Shown piece after piece: positions 23,916 to 35,326 of a DNA stretch of 64,000 nucleotides. The stretch comes from Piliocolobus tephrosceles (lineage: Eukaryota > Chordata > Mammalia > Primates > Cercopithecidae): positions 3,890,499-3,954,498 of the forward strand of contig NC_045449.1 in assembly GCF_002776525.5 (NCBI RefSeq). Direction: 5' to 3'. The first letter of the stretch is position 1, and every line of letters begins with the position of its first letter. Position numbers and translations under genes: made by a program. Under the pieces are notes generated by a model, which was not told the DNA's origin, did no database searches, and saw only the letters and a list, made by a program, of their open reading frames with translations.

Positions 23916-24209
23916 TTTTTTTTTTTTTTTTTTTGAGACAGGGTCTCGCTCTATCACCAGGGTTGGAGTACACTGGCGTGATCACGGTTCATTGCTGCCT
24001 CAACCTCCTGGTCTCAAGCAATCCTCCTGCCTCAGCATCCCGAGTAGCTGGGACCAATGTTGCACACCACCATGACCTGCTAATTTTTTTCTTAAGAGAT
24101 GGGGTCTCACTATGTTGCCCTGGCTGGTCTCAACTCCTGGCCTCAAGCAATCCTCACACTTCGGCTTCCCAAAGTGCTGAGATTACAGGCGTGAGCCACC
24201 ATGTCTGGT
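23916..24209 (-). repeat. Alu, old (AluJ-like)
   Basis: Target duplication ggaaatacat / ggaaatatacat. Confidence 0.94.
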
Positions 24210-24576
24210 TGGAAATATACATTCTTCATTTATATATGGAAACTATCCTTCCCTAGCTCAATACATCACTCAGCAGTAAGTAAGCCAGAGAGGCCAAGAG
24301 CAATCAGATTTAGATTTATGTGTCTATCAAATCTATTTTGCCTCCATTGCTGCCCTAGTGACCCTAAGTATTATGATACCAAGTGCACAGAGCAGGAAAA
24401 GTGCTAAGGTAAAGTAAACCAAGACTAAAAGGAAAATGTACAAAGTTTCTCTTTCAAACACAATTGTCTTCTCACTGGAAAAAACAAATATTAATTTTAT
24501 TATGATTCTGTCTTTATGTAAGTCTGAGCTCCCCCCCCAAAAAAAACATACAAAAACACAGGCCATGTGTTTTCTC

Positions 24577-24880
24577 TTTTTTTTTTTTTCCAGACGGAGT
24601 TTCGCTCTTGTTGCCCAGGCTGGAGTGCAATGGCGCGATCTCAGCTCACTGCAATCGCCACCTCTCGGGGTTCAGGTAATTCTCTTGCCTCAGCCTCCCG
24701 AAGAGCTGGGATTACAGGCACGCGCCAACACACCTGGCTGATTTTTGTATTTTTAGTAGAGAAGGAGTTTCTCCATGTTGGTCAGGCTGGTTTTGAACTC
24801 CCAACCTCAGGTTGGGAACTCTGCCCACCTTGGCCTCCCAAAGTGCTGGGATTACAGGCGTGAGCCACTGTGCCCCGCCG
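24577..24880 (-). repeat. Alu, full length
   Basis: Contains a local duplication of the 'caacctcaggttgggaact' type near 24801-24822. Confidence 0.93.
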
Positions 24881-24929
24881 GCACTGCTTAATTTCAAGCT
24901 ATTTTTATTCTTACTTAAATTTCTGTATA

Positions 24930-25548
24930 TAGTAGTCCTCCCTTATCCACAATTTCAGTTACCTGTGGTCAATAAAGACCCCAAAATAGGTAAGTATGGT
25001 ACAGATACTGTGAGACAGAGAGAGAGGGGCCATATTCACATAATTTTTATTTGAGTATATTGTTACAATCATTCTATTTTATTGTCAGCTATTGTTATTG
25101 ACCTTTTTTTTTTTTTGAGTCTCGCTTTGTCACTCAGGCTGGAGTGCAGTGGCGTGATCTCGGTTCACTGCAAGCTCCGCCTCCCGGTTCCCGCCATTCT
25201 CCTGCCTCAGTCTCCCGAGTAGCTGGGACTACAGGCGCTTGCACCATACGCAGCTAATTTTTTTGTATTTTCAGTAGAGATGGGGTTTCATTGTGTTAGC
25301 CAGGCTGGTCTCAATCTGATCTTGTGATCCACCCGCCTCGGCCTCTCAAAGTGCTGGGATTACAGGCGTGAGTCACTGCACCCGGCCTGACCTCTTCTTA
25401 TTATGCCTAATTTATACATTAGAGTGTATCGTAAGTATATATGTATCAGAAAAATATATAGTATATATAAGGTTGGGTACTATCCTTGGTTTCAGGCACC
25501 CACTGGGGGTGCTGGAACATCTTCCGCATGGGTAAGGAGGGACTACTG
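24930..25548. mobile_element. Tigger-like (pogo-type) nonautonomous DNA transposon
   Basis: The left end AGTAGTCCTCCCTTATCC (24931-24948) and right end GGTAAGGAGGGACTACT (25531-25547) are imperfect terminal inverted repeats, flanked by TA dinucleotides (24928-24929, 25549-25550), as expected for Tc1/mariner/pogo elements. An AluY splits it at 25104-25387. The family name is from memory. Confidence 0.8.
25104..25387 (-). repeat. AluY, inserted in the Tigger-like element
   Basis: Target duplication tgacct; it lacks the A-tail-proximal 'agacgga' block. Confidence 0.94.
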
Positions 25549-26056
25549 TAATAGCTTTCTAAAAAAAAACCACTAAGCGCTTACCACATGCCAAAAAAGA
25601 AATGCCCCAAATGTGAGGACAGAGCAGAAATAACACAGAAGGTCCCTGCCCTCATGGAACTATAGTATAGGAGTGAAGACAAACACTTTACTAATAACTG
25701 AATAAGGAATTGATCAATTACAATGGTAATATGTTGCAAAAAAGAAAGCAGGATGCTAAGAGAATGAACAGCAAAGGCCAAGGAGGGCTTCTGTAGCGAA
25801 ATACAGAGAACCAATAAGGAAGGCGGCCACGGGACAAGTGTTCCTGCCATAACACGGTAGAACTGCTTAGCCACCACCGTAGCCTAGTGGGGGATGAAGG
25901 AGATGACTATGGGAAATGCTAATTCAGATCACGTGCCTACTGAACGCTGTTGGGGGAGTTTACTGCATGTGGCCACAGTTTTGCCTAATTTCTTTCAATC
26001 AGTAGTAGGGCAAAGTTCACTTTGGTTCTGAGACAGCACCGAGATGGAAGGCTCAC

Positions 26057-26201
26057 CTGGAACCAGAGAGCAGGCCTGTAGCTGTCTGATGATGTGGCTC
26101 AGCTCCCCCTGCAGATTAGCGCCACTGGAATTCTTGAGGGCCTCCAGCATGTTCTCCGCATCAACTGTCCCATCACCCTCAGCATCAAACTGGGCAAAGG
26201 C
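26057..26201 (-). CDS. ZZEF1: ZZEF1 coding exon 2 (residues 119-166, EF-hand)
   Basis: The 145-nt exon sits between acceptor CTTTAG and donor GTGAGC. It encodes AFAQFDAEGDGTVDAENMLE and then a helical stretch to SLVP. Residues 124-135 (DAEGDGTVDAEN) form an EF-hand loop with Asp at positions 1, 5 and 9, Glu at 3 and Gly at 6. Position 12, which normally holds the bidentate Glu, is Asn, so calcium binding may be weak or absent (inference). The helix before the loop begins in exon 1. Confidence 0.95.
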
Positions 26202-26595
26202 CTAAAGACAAGAGATGCAAGAAAATCAGAGCTGTTTCAGGTAACTCTTTCTTTTATTTAAAATTCTCAAGACCAGTGATTTATCTATTTTTGGTTTCGG
26301 GGAGAAGAGTCCATACATATCAATCAAAGATAAACTTAGAACAGGAACTCACTGTGCTTTGTAGGATGTATGTATGCAAGTACACACGTATACACAATTT
26401 TATCATCTTATTTGTATTCCAACCTATATTCCAAGAGAGTAACCGTTTAGTAATCCAAGAGAGTAATGATACAGTAAGTCTCCTTCCCATTAAATAATTT
26501 CAGAAGGAAGCAGCCACTGTCAAGTTTTTCAACTGGTTGCGAAGTGCCAGAATACAAAGAATTGGCTTAGAACAGAGGCTCAAGTTTAGCTGGGC

Positions 26596-26923
26596 TTTTT
26601 CTTTTCCTTGTTTGAGACATGAGTTTCACTCTTGTCACACAGGCCAGAGTGCAGTGGCATGATCTTGGCTCACTGCAACCTCTTCCTCCCAGGTTCAAGG
26701 GATTCTCCTGCCTCAGCCTCCCGAGTAGCTGGGATTACAGGCACCTACCACAACGCTCAGCTAATTTTATCTTTTTATTTATTTTTTATTTTTTGTATTT
26801 TCAGTAGAGATGGGGTGTCACCATGTTGGCCAGGCTGGTCTCGAACTCCTGACCTCAGGTGATCCGCCCGCCTCAGCCTCCCAAAGTGCTGGGATTACAG
26901 GCGTGAGCCACTGCATCCGCCTG
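26596..26923 (-). repeat. Alu, full length
   Basis: Target duplication ctgggctttttctttt with one change; a T-rich expansion in the middle linker. Confidence 0.94.
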
Positions 26924-27074
26924 GGCGTTTTCTTTTAAATACTCTGTGGACACAAGAGCTAACTTGCTTTATCTGTTTCACAGACCTGTTGTTGCTAACT
27001 TTTAATCGTAATCTAACTTGCCTCTTGCCCATGTTGGGCCATCTGGGGAACCTGGTAGAGATTTGGTTTAAATC

Positions 27075-27225
27075 TGCTCTATCATTACTCTGCTATGTGA
27101 CCTTACCAAAGTTTCTTTACCTCCATAAGCCACAGCTTCTTGATCTGAAAGATGGAGCAAATATTGTCAAACTCCCAGGCTGCTGCCTGGATTAAGTAAC
27201 AACTGAACAGAGCCCAGTACAGTGA
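27075..27225 (+). repeat. MIR
   Basis: 'ctgctatgtgaccttaccaa', 'cttgatctgaaagatggagc' and 'acagagcccagtacagtg' follow MIR. Confidence 0.65.
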
Positions 27226-27470
27226 AAGCACATCGGCCCTGTAGCGTTCCCCTTCTCCTTTCTACCCTCACCCTCTGGTGTCCCTGACCCCCTTCCTTTA
27301 CATCCTACAAGACTTACCTCACTTAGCAACTGCCCTCTCTCCCCAGATTTCAATCCCTTCCTCAACAATGCCTTCTGTCCTTCTGCTGATACACTCACTC
27401 ACACATTGCTCTCACCATGCAATACTTCAGGAGACTTCAAGCCTCCTTTCCAAGTAACCCTCTCTCTTTC

Positions 27471-27770
27471 TTTTTTTTTTTTTTTTTTGAGACGGAGTCT
27501 CGCTCTGTCGCCCAGGCTGGAGTGCAGTGGCCAGATCTCAGCTCACTGCAAGTTCTGCCTCCCGGGTTTACGCCATTCTCCTGCCTCAGCCTCCCGAGTA
27601 GCTGGGACTACAGGTGCCTGCCACCTTGCCCGGCTAGTTTTTTGTATTTTTTAGTAGAGATGAGGTTTCACCGTGTTAGCCAGGATGGTCTCGATCTCCT
27701 GACCTCGTGATCCGCCCGTCTCAGCCTCCCAAAGTGCTGGGATTACAGGCTTGAGCCACCGCGCCCGGCC
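27471..27770 (-). repeat. AluY, cercopithecid type
   Basis: Target duplication aaccctctctctttctt. Confidence 0.96.
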
Positions 27771-28339
27771 AACCCTCTCTCTTTCTTAAAACTCCTGCCC
27801 CTTTTTCTTATTTCTCTCTTCCATGAAATAGGAAAACATCCCACTGAGGTTTCATGACTAACATAAATACCCCTATTTCCATCATAGACCTCTGAACAAT
27901 GCAGTGTTTAAGAGGAACACATGCAAATTCCTGTATTTGAGTCCAAAAACCATGGGCATAAATGCAGTATGGGGGACAGTGAGCTTAGAAGTAGCATGGA
28001 AAAGATCACAGCATTATTTTCGCCTCTGTTCAACTTGGCAAGATTATCCAAAAAGTCAATAGGATCAAAGACTATACTAATCACGGTATAACATCCAAAA
28101 GGAGAGGAGGTATTATCTTCTTCTACTCTGACTAGACCAATCAAGAAAGGTGAGTTTGGTTTTGAAGACACACACCAAAAAGAAATGAATGGAAGAGATC
28201 AGAGGACAGAACCCACGATAGAGAGACCAGAAACTGTGCCCTGTTGGGGGAATCTTAAGTGCGGGGAAAAGAGGCCTGGGAGTCACACAGTCCTGATGCG
28301 CTGTAATGGGGAGGAGGGAAGCAGCAGTTAAAATTAATG

Positions 28340-28552
28340 TCATTAATGTCATGAACACAAAGAAGGGAACAACAGACCCTGGGGCCTACCTAAGCAGGGA
28401 GAGTGAGAGGACAGAGAGGAGCAGAAAAAATAACTACTGGGTACTGGGCTTAGTTGCAATGTGTACAACAAACCCCCGTGACATGAGTTTATGTCTATAA
28501 CAAAACTGCACATGTATCCCCAAACCTAAAAAGTTAAAAAATAAAAATATGA
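28340..28552 (+). mobile_element. L1 3' end (L1P-like)
   Basis: Matches the known L1 3' UTR words 'ggaacaacagaccctggggc', 'caacaaacccccgtgacat' and 'gcacatgtatccccaaacct', ending in an A-rich tail. Heavily 5'-truncated. Confidence 0.88.
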
Positions 28553-28865
28553 GGTCGGGCACGGTGGCTCATGCCTGTAATCCCAGCACCTTGGGAGGCT
28601 GAGGCGGGCGGATCACCTGAAGTCAGGAGTTTGAAACTAGCCGGCCAACATGGCAAAACCCCATCTCTACTAAAAATACAAAAATTAGCCAGGCGCGGTG
28701 GTAGGTGCCTGTAATCCCAGCTACTAGGGAGGCTGAGGCCGGAGAATCGCGTGAACCCGGGAGGTGGAGCTTGCAGTGAGCCAAGCTCTCGCCCTTGCAC
28801 TCCAGCCTGGGTGACAGAGCGAGACTCCGTCTGAAAAGCAAAAATAAATAAATAAAAATAAAAAG
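28553..28865 (+). repeat. Alu in the tail of an L1
   Basis: Inserted straight after the A-rich 3' end of the L1 at 28340-28552. Confidence 0.94.
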
Positions 28866-28919
28866 CTGTTGAAAATTAAAATATCACAACAAAACAAAAA
28901 TCTCAAAGCAAAGGTTGGT

Positions 28920-29219
28920 GGCCGGGCGCAGTGGCTCAAGCCTGTAATCCCAGCACTTTGGGAGGCCGAGACGGGCAGATCACGAGGTAAGGAGATCGAG
29001 ACCATCTTGGCTAACACGGTGAAACCTCGTCTCTACCAAAAAAATACAAAAAACTAGCCGGGCGAGGTGGCGGGCGCCTGTAGTCCCAGCTACTCGGGAG
29101 GCTGAGGCAGGAGAATGGCGTAAACCCGGGAGGCAGAGCTTGCAGTGAACTGAGATCCAGCCACTGCACTCCAGCCTGGGCAACACAGCAAGACTCCGTC
29201 TCAAAAAAAAAAAAAAAAA
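28920..29219 (+). repeat. AluY, cercopithecid type
   Basis: Target duplication agcaaaggttgg. Confidence 0.96.
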
Positions 29220-29220
29220 G

Positions 29221-30110
29221 CAAAGGTTGGAAGGTGAAGCTGACCAAAGTGCCCACAAAGTAGAGCCAAAAGACGAAACTATGGAAATTGGGAGAGAAAA
29301 GCGAAGGAAAATCAGGAGACCAGTTAAAGAGGTCCCACATTAAATAACAGTTTAAGAAAGATGGAACACAGAAAATGCAGGGGAGGAAATCACTATCATT
29401 ATGATTCAAGATAATTTCCCCAGACTGAAGGACATGAGTTCTGTGACTGCAGGGGCTGATCACCCTACACACAGAATAAAAGTGCATCACAGTGAAATGT
29501 GTAAGACTGAGGAAAAAGAGAAGTCCTACTTAGAGGAAGAAGAAACAGTTTCTATGTCAAAAGTCAAGAATCCGAGTGGGACTCAATCGGCAGTCACACA
29601 GAAGCCAGAAGGCAATGAAAGCAGTGACTGCAACATTCTAGGGAGTGCTCTTTCTAACCCAGAAGTCTAACCCAGAAGTCTAGGGAGTGCTCTTTCTAAC
29701 CCAGAAGTCAGCCAAAATCCCATCAGCTGTGAGACAGCAGAATAAAATCATTCTTACATATACAAGGTTCTCGAAAGATGAACTACTTAATCCTTTTTCC
29801 AGAAAGCTACCAGAGGATGCAGCCACCAGGATAAAGAAATATGCCAAGATAGGAGAAAAATGGGATCCCAACAAGAGAAAATGAATCCGCAGGATGATAG
29901 AGCTTCTCAGATGACATCCGCACAGCAGACATAGAGAGTAACAAATCTAGATTAAAGCAGATCAGAAGGATTCAGGAAATACTTCCTTGAGAAGATGAAG
30001 TTGATAGAATGCCCATGTGTTTCAACATATTGAACATTTCTGTTAGAGGAGATTTAGACAACTGGCAGAGAATCTGGGACTAAATTAATGATAAAAGACC
30101 AAAAATTAGG
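29221..30110 (+). mobile_element. Ancient HAL1/L1M-like fragment
   Basis: Contains diverged versions of words typical of old L1 ORF1-region or HAL1 copies ('gataatttccccagactgaa', 'gtgcatcacagtgaaatgtg', 'ccagaaagctaccagaggat'). It includes an open frame at 29401-29670, which is a remnant rather than a gene. A local 42-bp duplication lies at 29639-29709. Confidence 0.7.
29639..29709 (+). repeat. 42-bp partial tandem duplication
   Basis: The word tagggagtgctctttctaac recurs at 29639 and 29681; an inner 13-bp word taacccagaagtc occurs three times. Confidence 0.9.
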
Positions 30111-30176
30111 AAAATAAAAGGACCTATTCAATTGTTAACTCCAAAGAAAATAAAAAGATGTATAAAAAAAAAAAGG

Positions 30177-30475
30177 GCCAGATGCAGTGGCTCATGCCTG
30201 TAATCCCAGCACTTTGGGAGGCTAAGGTGGGTGGATTGCTTGAGTCCAGGAGTTCAAGACCAGAGTGGGTGATGTGGCAAAACCTCCTCTCTACAAAAAT
30301 ATACAAAAATTAGCCAGGCGTGGTGGCACGCACCTGTAATCCCAGCTAGTCGAGAGGCTGAGGTGGGAGGATCACTTGACCCTAGGAGGTCGAGGCTGCA
30401 GTGAGCCAAGATTGCACCACTGTACTCCAGCATGGGAGACAGAGCAAGACCCTGTCTCAAAAAAAGAGAAAAAAA
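30177..30475 (+). repeat. Alu, older
   Basis: Starts after a short poly-A; AluJ/S-like body. Confidence 0.93.
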
Positions 30476-30884
30476 ACAAAAACATGGTATTGTATGGCAC
30501 AGCAATGTAAAGAACTTACGTAATCATAGTAAGGTAAAGGTCAAAGGGAGATTTAAACAAAATGGACAGAATTGTAGCGGGAGGACGGGGACGTGCATGC
30601 ACGGGCAAGGAAGAGAAGGTGAAAGACAACTCAAGTCTCATCACTGATGGTGAAAATAAAATAGATAAAGCCTACAACTGAGAACAATCACAAAGAACAT
30701 AAACATATTACTTGGTAATACAGAGTTAAACACTCAAGAACCAGCTAGAGTTGAAAAGTAATTGTTCTTGGGGAATAAGACATTGGGGCAGGACAGCAGG
30801 AAACCATTGTTTCTTGTTCAAGTCTTGTCGGCTATATACTGTGCGCATGTACAACTGATAAAAATAAAAGCCTACATTTTCTCC

Positions 30885-31162
30885 TTTTTTTTTTTTGAGC
30901 CACCAGGCTGGAGTACAGTGGTGCGATCCTGGCTCACGTCAACCTCTGCCTCCAGAGTTCAAGCGATTCCCATGCCTCAGCCTCCTGAAGTAGCTGGGAT
31001 TAAAGGCATGCGCCACCATACGTGGCTAATTTTTGTATTTTTCATAGAGCTGGGTTTTCGCCATGTTGGCCAGGCTGGTCTCGAACTCCTGGCCTCAAGT
31101 GATCCACCTGCCTTGGCCTCCCAAAATGCTGGGATTACAGGTGTAAGCCACCTTGCCTGGCC
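30885..31162 (-). repeat. Alu, 3'-end deletion
   Basis: The poly-T goes directly to 'gagccaccaggctgg', so about 20 bp next to the tail is missing. Confidence 0.92.
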
Positions 31163-31384
31163 AAAACCAAAATTTTCAGAGTGTCCAAACATGGGGATAG
31201 ACTGAATGAGATTTAAAACTTTTTTTCTGTAGTGTGATACTTCCTCTCCTCTAAATAAATTTAAGCAGAAATGTACCAACACAAAAAGGTGAAGATCATT
31301 AACTGAAAAAAGGAGGTTACAAAAGAATAGTAGAGAATGATCTTACGTTAGTTTGAAGAAAACTAATTTCGAGATCGGCTTAAC

Positions 31385-31386
<2 letters not shown>

Positions 31387-31416
<30 letters not shown>
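31387..31416 (+). repeat. (TG)n microsatellite
   Basis: About 14 uninterrupted TG units. Confidence 0.97.
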
Positions 31417-31418
<2 letters not shown>

Positions 31419-31462
31419 CATAAAAAAGACCTGAAAGAATAAATATTAAAATGTTAATAGTG

Positions 31463-31757
31463 GACCAGACGAGGTGCCTCACGCCTGTAATCCTAGAACT
31501 TTGGGAGGCTGAGGTGGGTGGAACTCACTCACTTGAGGTCAGGAGTTCGAGACCAGCCTGGCCAACATGGTAAAACCCCATTTCTACTAAAAATACAAAA
31601 ATTAGTCAGGGCTGGTGGCACACACCTGTAGTCCCAGCTACTCGGGAGGCTGAGGCACGAGAATCGTTGGAACCCGGGAGGTGGAGGTTGCAGTGAGCTG
31701 AGATCATACCACTGCACTCCAGCCTGGGTGACAGACACTCCATCTCCAAAAAAATAA
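31463..31757 (+). repeat. Alu, full length
   Basis: Target duplication atgttaatagtg. Confidence 0.95.
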
Positions 31758-31795
31758 GATGTTAATAGTGATAATATAATGTTTTGTATTTTTTC

Positions 31796-32090
31796 TTTTT
31801 TTTTTTTGAGACGGAGTCTCGCTCTGTCGCCCAGGCTGGAGTGCAGTGACCGGATCTCAGCTCACTGCAAGCTCCGCCTCCCAGGTTTACGCCATTCTCC
31901 TGCCTCAGCCTCCTTAGTAGCTGGGACTACAGGCGCCCGCCACCTCGCCCGGCTAGTTTTTTGTATTTTTTTAGTAGAGACGGGGTTTCACCGTGTTAGC
32001 CAGGATGGTCTCGATCTCCTGACCTCGTGATCCGCCCGTCTCAGCCTCCCAAAGTGCTGGGATTATAGGCTTGAGCCACCGCGCCCGGCC
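31796..32090 (-). repeat. AluY, cercopithecid type
   Basis: Flanked by gtattttttctt / gtattttctt; stands inverted 38 bp from the previous Alu. Confidence 0.96.
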
Positions 32091-32191
32091 GTATTTTCTT
32101 ATTCTTGCTTATCTGTATTTTTAATTTTCTGAAATCTACATATATTCCTTTGATAATAATAAAAAAGAATTTTTAAACATTAAGAAATTTT

Positions 32192-32494
32192 GGCTGGGCG
32201 CGGTGGCTCAAGCCTGTAATCCCAGCACTTTGGGAGGTCGAGGCAGGTGGATCATGAGGTCAGGAGATCGAGACCATCCTGGGTAACACGGTGAAACCCC
32301 ATCTCTACTAAAAATACAAAAAATTAGCTGGGTGTGGTGGCAGGTGCCTGTAGTCCCAGCTACTCGGGAGACTGAGGCAGGAGAAGGGCGTAAACCTGGG
32401 AGGCGGAGCTTGCAGTGAGCCGAGATCGCGCCACTGCACTCTAGCCTGGGCGACAGAGCAAGACTCCGTCTCAAAAAAAAAAAAAAAAAAAAAA
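32192..32494 (+). repeat. AluY
   Basis: Target duplication aagaaatttt and a 24-A tail. Confidence 0.96.
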
Positions 32495-32532
32495 GAAATT
32501 TTAAGCACAACCCAAATACAAAAAGTGGAGCA

Positions 32533-32832
32533 GGCCTGGTGCGGTGGCTCATGCCTGTAATCCCAGCACTTTGGGAGGCGAAGGTGGGTGGATCACGAAG
32601 TCAGGAGATCGAGACCATCCTGGCTAACATGGTGAAACCCCGTCCCTACTAAAAATACAAAAAATTAGCTGGACGTGGTGGCGGGCACCTGTAATCCCAG
32701 CTACTCAGGAGGCTGAGGTAGGAGAATGTCAGGAACCTGGGAGGTGGAGCTTGCGAAGAGCCGAGAGCACACCACTGCACTCCAGTCTGGACGAGAGCCA
32801 GACTCTGTCTCAAAAAAAAAAAAAAAAAAAAA
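32533..32832 (+). repeat. AluY-like
   Basis: Target duplication gtggagcag. Confidence 0.95.
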
Positions 32833-33049
32833 TGTGGAGCAGGTGGGGGAAGGAGGAGGTGGCACAGAGCACAGTCTCGTATTCCCTGAGGCCTCGTGGT
32901 GTGACCACTACACTACCAGATACTAGGTCCTTACCAACTTGTTCATATTATAGCATACTGAGAAAATAATGATACTTGTAAGACTCAAGGTCTGAGGAGA
33001 TGAGCACAGCTATCATTCATTCGGTTGGGAATGACACACAGACTGGGAA

Positions 33050-33245
33050 ACTCTGCATCAACATTTGGGCACTCGTTAAACGCCAGGCACTGAGGAGAGC
33101 ATTTTATATGCTACGATGTCATTTATTCCTCATAACAGTAACAGTACTATTAACCTCCCCATCTTACAGTTGTCCAGAGAGGTCAGGTAACTTGCCTGAG
33201 GTCACGCAGCTAGTGTTTGCATCTAAGGCTCCAGGGTTCGTGGTC
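33050..33245 (-). repeat. MIR
   Basis: 'gtcatttattcctcataaca', 'accuracy core' words 'cccatcttacag', 'cagagaggtcaggtaacttg' and 'aggtcacgcagctagtg' are present. Confidence 0.82.
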
Positions 33246-33578
33246 TTCACCACAACTCCCTTCTCCTTCCTTTGACCAGAAAACCCCGGAATTCCTTACC
33301 GTCTGGAGACCAAACGCTTGAAACCTCTTAGCGCCGTTACTTTCCTCCATCTGTAAAACTTGCTCTCAGCACCTTCTGTCCAGGTGAACTCCGATCAACT
33401 CTAGAAGTGAGACTCACTCCCTCTAAATCTCAAGGTAGTGCTCAAGTCCTCCTTCCACCAAAACTTCCACAAATCAAGCACTCCCTGCACCTCCAACTTC
33501 CTACACAATTCCTGCTGTGTATCGCTAATAACAATTCTATACAACCAAGGCTATAAAAATAGTGACATTTTTGCTATC

Positions 33579-33864
33579 TTTTTTTTTTTTTCTTTTTGAG
33601 ACAGGGTCTCCATGTACCACCCAGGCTAGAGTGCAGGAGTGTGATCCCAGCTCACTGCAGCCTTCATCTCCCAGGTTCAAGTGGTTCTCCCACCTCAGCC
33701 TCCTGAGTGGCTGGGACACACTCAGCTAGTTTTTTATTTCTTTTGTAGAAACAAAGTCTCACTTTGTTTACCCAAACTGGTCTCGAACTCCTGGGGTCAA
33801 GCAATCCTCCTGCTCTGGCCTGGCAGACTGCTGAGTTTATAGGGATGAGCCACTGTGCCAGGCT
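33579..33864 (-). repeat. Alu, old
   Basis: Diverged, with a short deletion after 'tggctgggac'. Confidence 0.92.
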
Positions 33865-34061
33865 ATTTTTGTTATTTTTAATAGATTCTATTGATTTGTC
33901 AATAGTGAATGAATATGATAAAAGGGATTTCGAACAAAACAAAAACAAATAATTTCGGCTACGAAAAAAATTACCACAGCTTTGTGAACAGCTTCACCAA
34001 ATAATTATGTAATTTCCTAACACTCAGAAACTGACTGTCTTAAGAAAAGAAATGTTCAGGT

Positions 34062-34172
34062 TCGCTACCCAGGAGTCTGAGGTGGGAAGATGACTTGAGC
34101 CTGCGAGTTCAAGGCTGCAGTGAGCTGTGGTCATACCGCTGCACTCCAGCCTGGGTGACAGAGACAGAAACT
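34062..34172 (+). repeat. Alu right-arm fragment
   Basis: Only the part from 'acccaggagtctgagg' to 'gcctgggtgacagag' is present. Confidence 0.87.
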
Positions 34173-34199
34173 GGTTTTTGTTTTTTAAGTATGTTTACA

Positions 34200-34345
34200 T
34201 AGTCTCCCTAAACCTCAGCTTCCTCGTTAAGCTTGGGTTTTCTGGACTGTAAAATGGACTTAGATGTGAAACAGGGTTTAGTGAGGATTAAGCAGGATAA
34301 TAACGTAAACAAATTCTGTAAACTAAAGAGTACCCTACGTTACCT
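34200..34345 (+). repeat. MIR
   Basis: 'taaacctcagcttcctcgtt', 'ctgtaaaatggacttagatg' and 'tgaggattaagcaggataat' match MIR. Confidence 0.75.
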
Positions 34346-34445
34346 ATTGCCATCCGTTTTTAACTTTAAATGTATTTTCAAAATCCTGGCCAAAAGACTT
34401 TACAGAAGCCCATTTACTCATACATTCATCCAGCACTGTCTAGTA

Positions 34446-34612
34446 AGTTGCCATTATATATATGCACACACACACACACAATATTAATATTACGTTATAT
34501 GAATATTATATTATATATAATACATGTGTGCATATATATAATGGCAACTCATCAGATTATATGTTATATTAATATGCATTATATATTATATATATTTTAA
34601 TATATATATACC
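34446..34612. repeat. AT/AC low-complexity tract with 25-bp inverted arms
   Basis: Arms 34446-34470 and 34525-34549 are exact reverse complements around a 54-bp AT/AC-rich loop; TA-rich to 34612. Confidence 0.95.
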
Positions 34613-34769
34613 TGATCCTGTGCTTGGTTCTGTGGATACAAAGATGAATAGGGCACACACAGTCCTTTCCCTTCAAAACCCTCACAGCCTAGAAGACAGA
34701 TCTGTAAACCAACAGCAGCAGCGTAATAGGTGTGCTAATTATGATACGAGAACTAAGAGTATCAACTAT

Positions 34770-34990
34770 TTACAACAGCCAATGTTCGTGAGCACCAGGC
34801 AGAGTTCTAAGCCCTTCACATGGATCAACTCATATTTTCCACAACAACTCTAAAGGTAGGTACTACCTTTTTGCTGGTGAGCAACAGAGAGGTTAAGTAT
34901 TTTGTTTAAGGCATACGGTGAGTACATGATGCAGCTTGAATGTGAATCCTGGACTGATTCCAGATGCCACAATTAACCACTATACCAAGG
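34770..34990 (-). repeat. MIR, nearly complete
   Basis: Reads from 'agcaccaggcagagttctaa' through 'caactctaaaggtaggtact' and 'gagaggttaag' to 'taaccactatacca'. Confidence 0.85.
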
Positions 34991-35326
34991 GCCAACAGTC
35001 ATTCCAGGGATGAGAAGTCCAGGACGGGGAGGTGCATTTGGGGAAATGGCCCAGAGAAAAACAACCCTTAAACTACGCTTTAATGGATAACTAGGAGTTT
35101 GAAAGTATATGGCGAGGGAGAGGCAATCTCGGGTTGAGGGGACAGAGTGTGAGCATACATAAAGACTTCATGGCAGATGGTGAGAACTATAACCTGCCTG
35201 GTGTGGCTGGAAAGGAACAGGGCAGGTGATGAAGACAGAGCCAGAGGTCAGAATAAAAAAAGCCTGGCAGACCCAGGATGAAGAGCTCAGATATTACAGT
35301 AAGGGCACCATGGAGCCACTGGAGAC

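Larger units (their letters stand above)
18684..26056 (-). other. ZZEF1: ZZEF1 intron 2
   Basis: It holds nine Alus, a decayed ERV pol fragment (about 20000-21990), a Tigger-like transposon (24930-25548), a MIR (19715-19890) and an unnamed high-copy repeat (22560-22800). 22960-23502 and 24210-24573 are unique. 25560-25860 resembles an old interspersed repeat. Confidence 0.8.

Noticed and set aside
29401..29670. 89-codon open frame as a possible gene
   Set aside because: It sits inside a diverged HAL1/L1M-like fragment.
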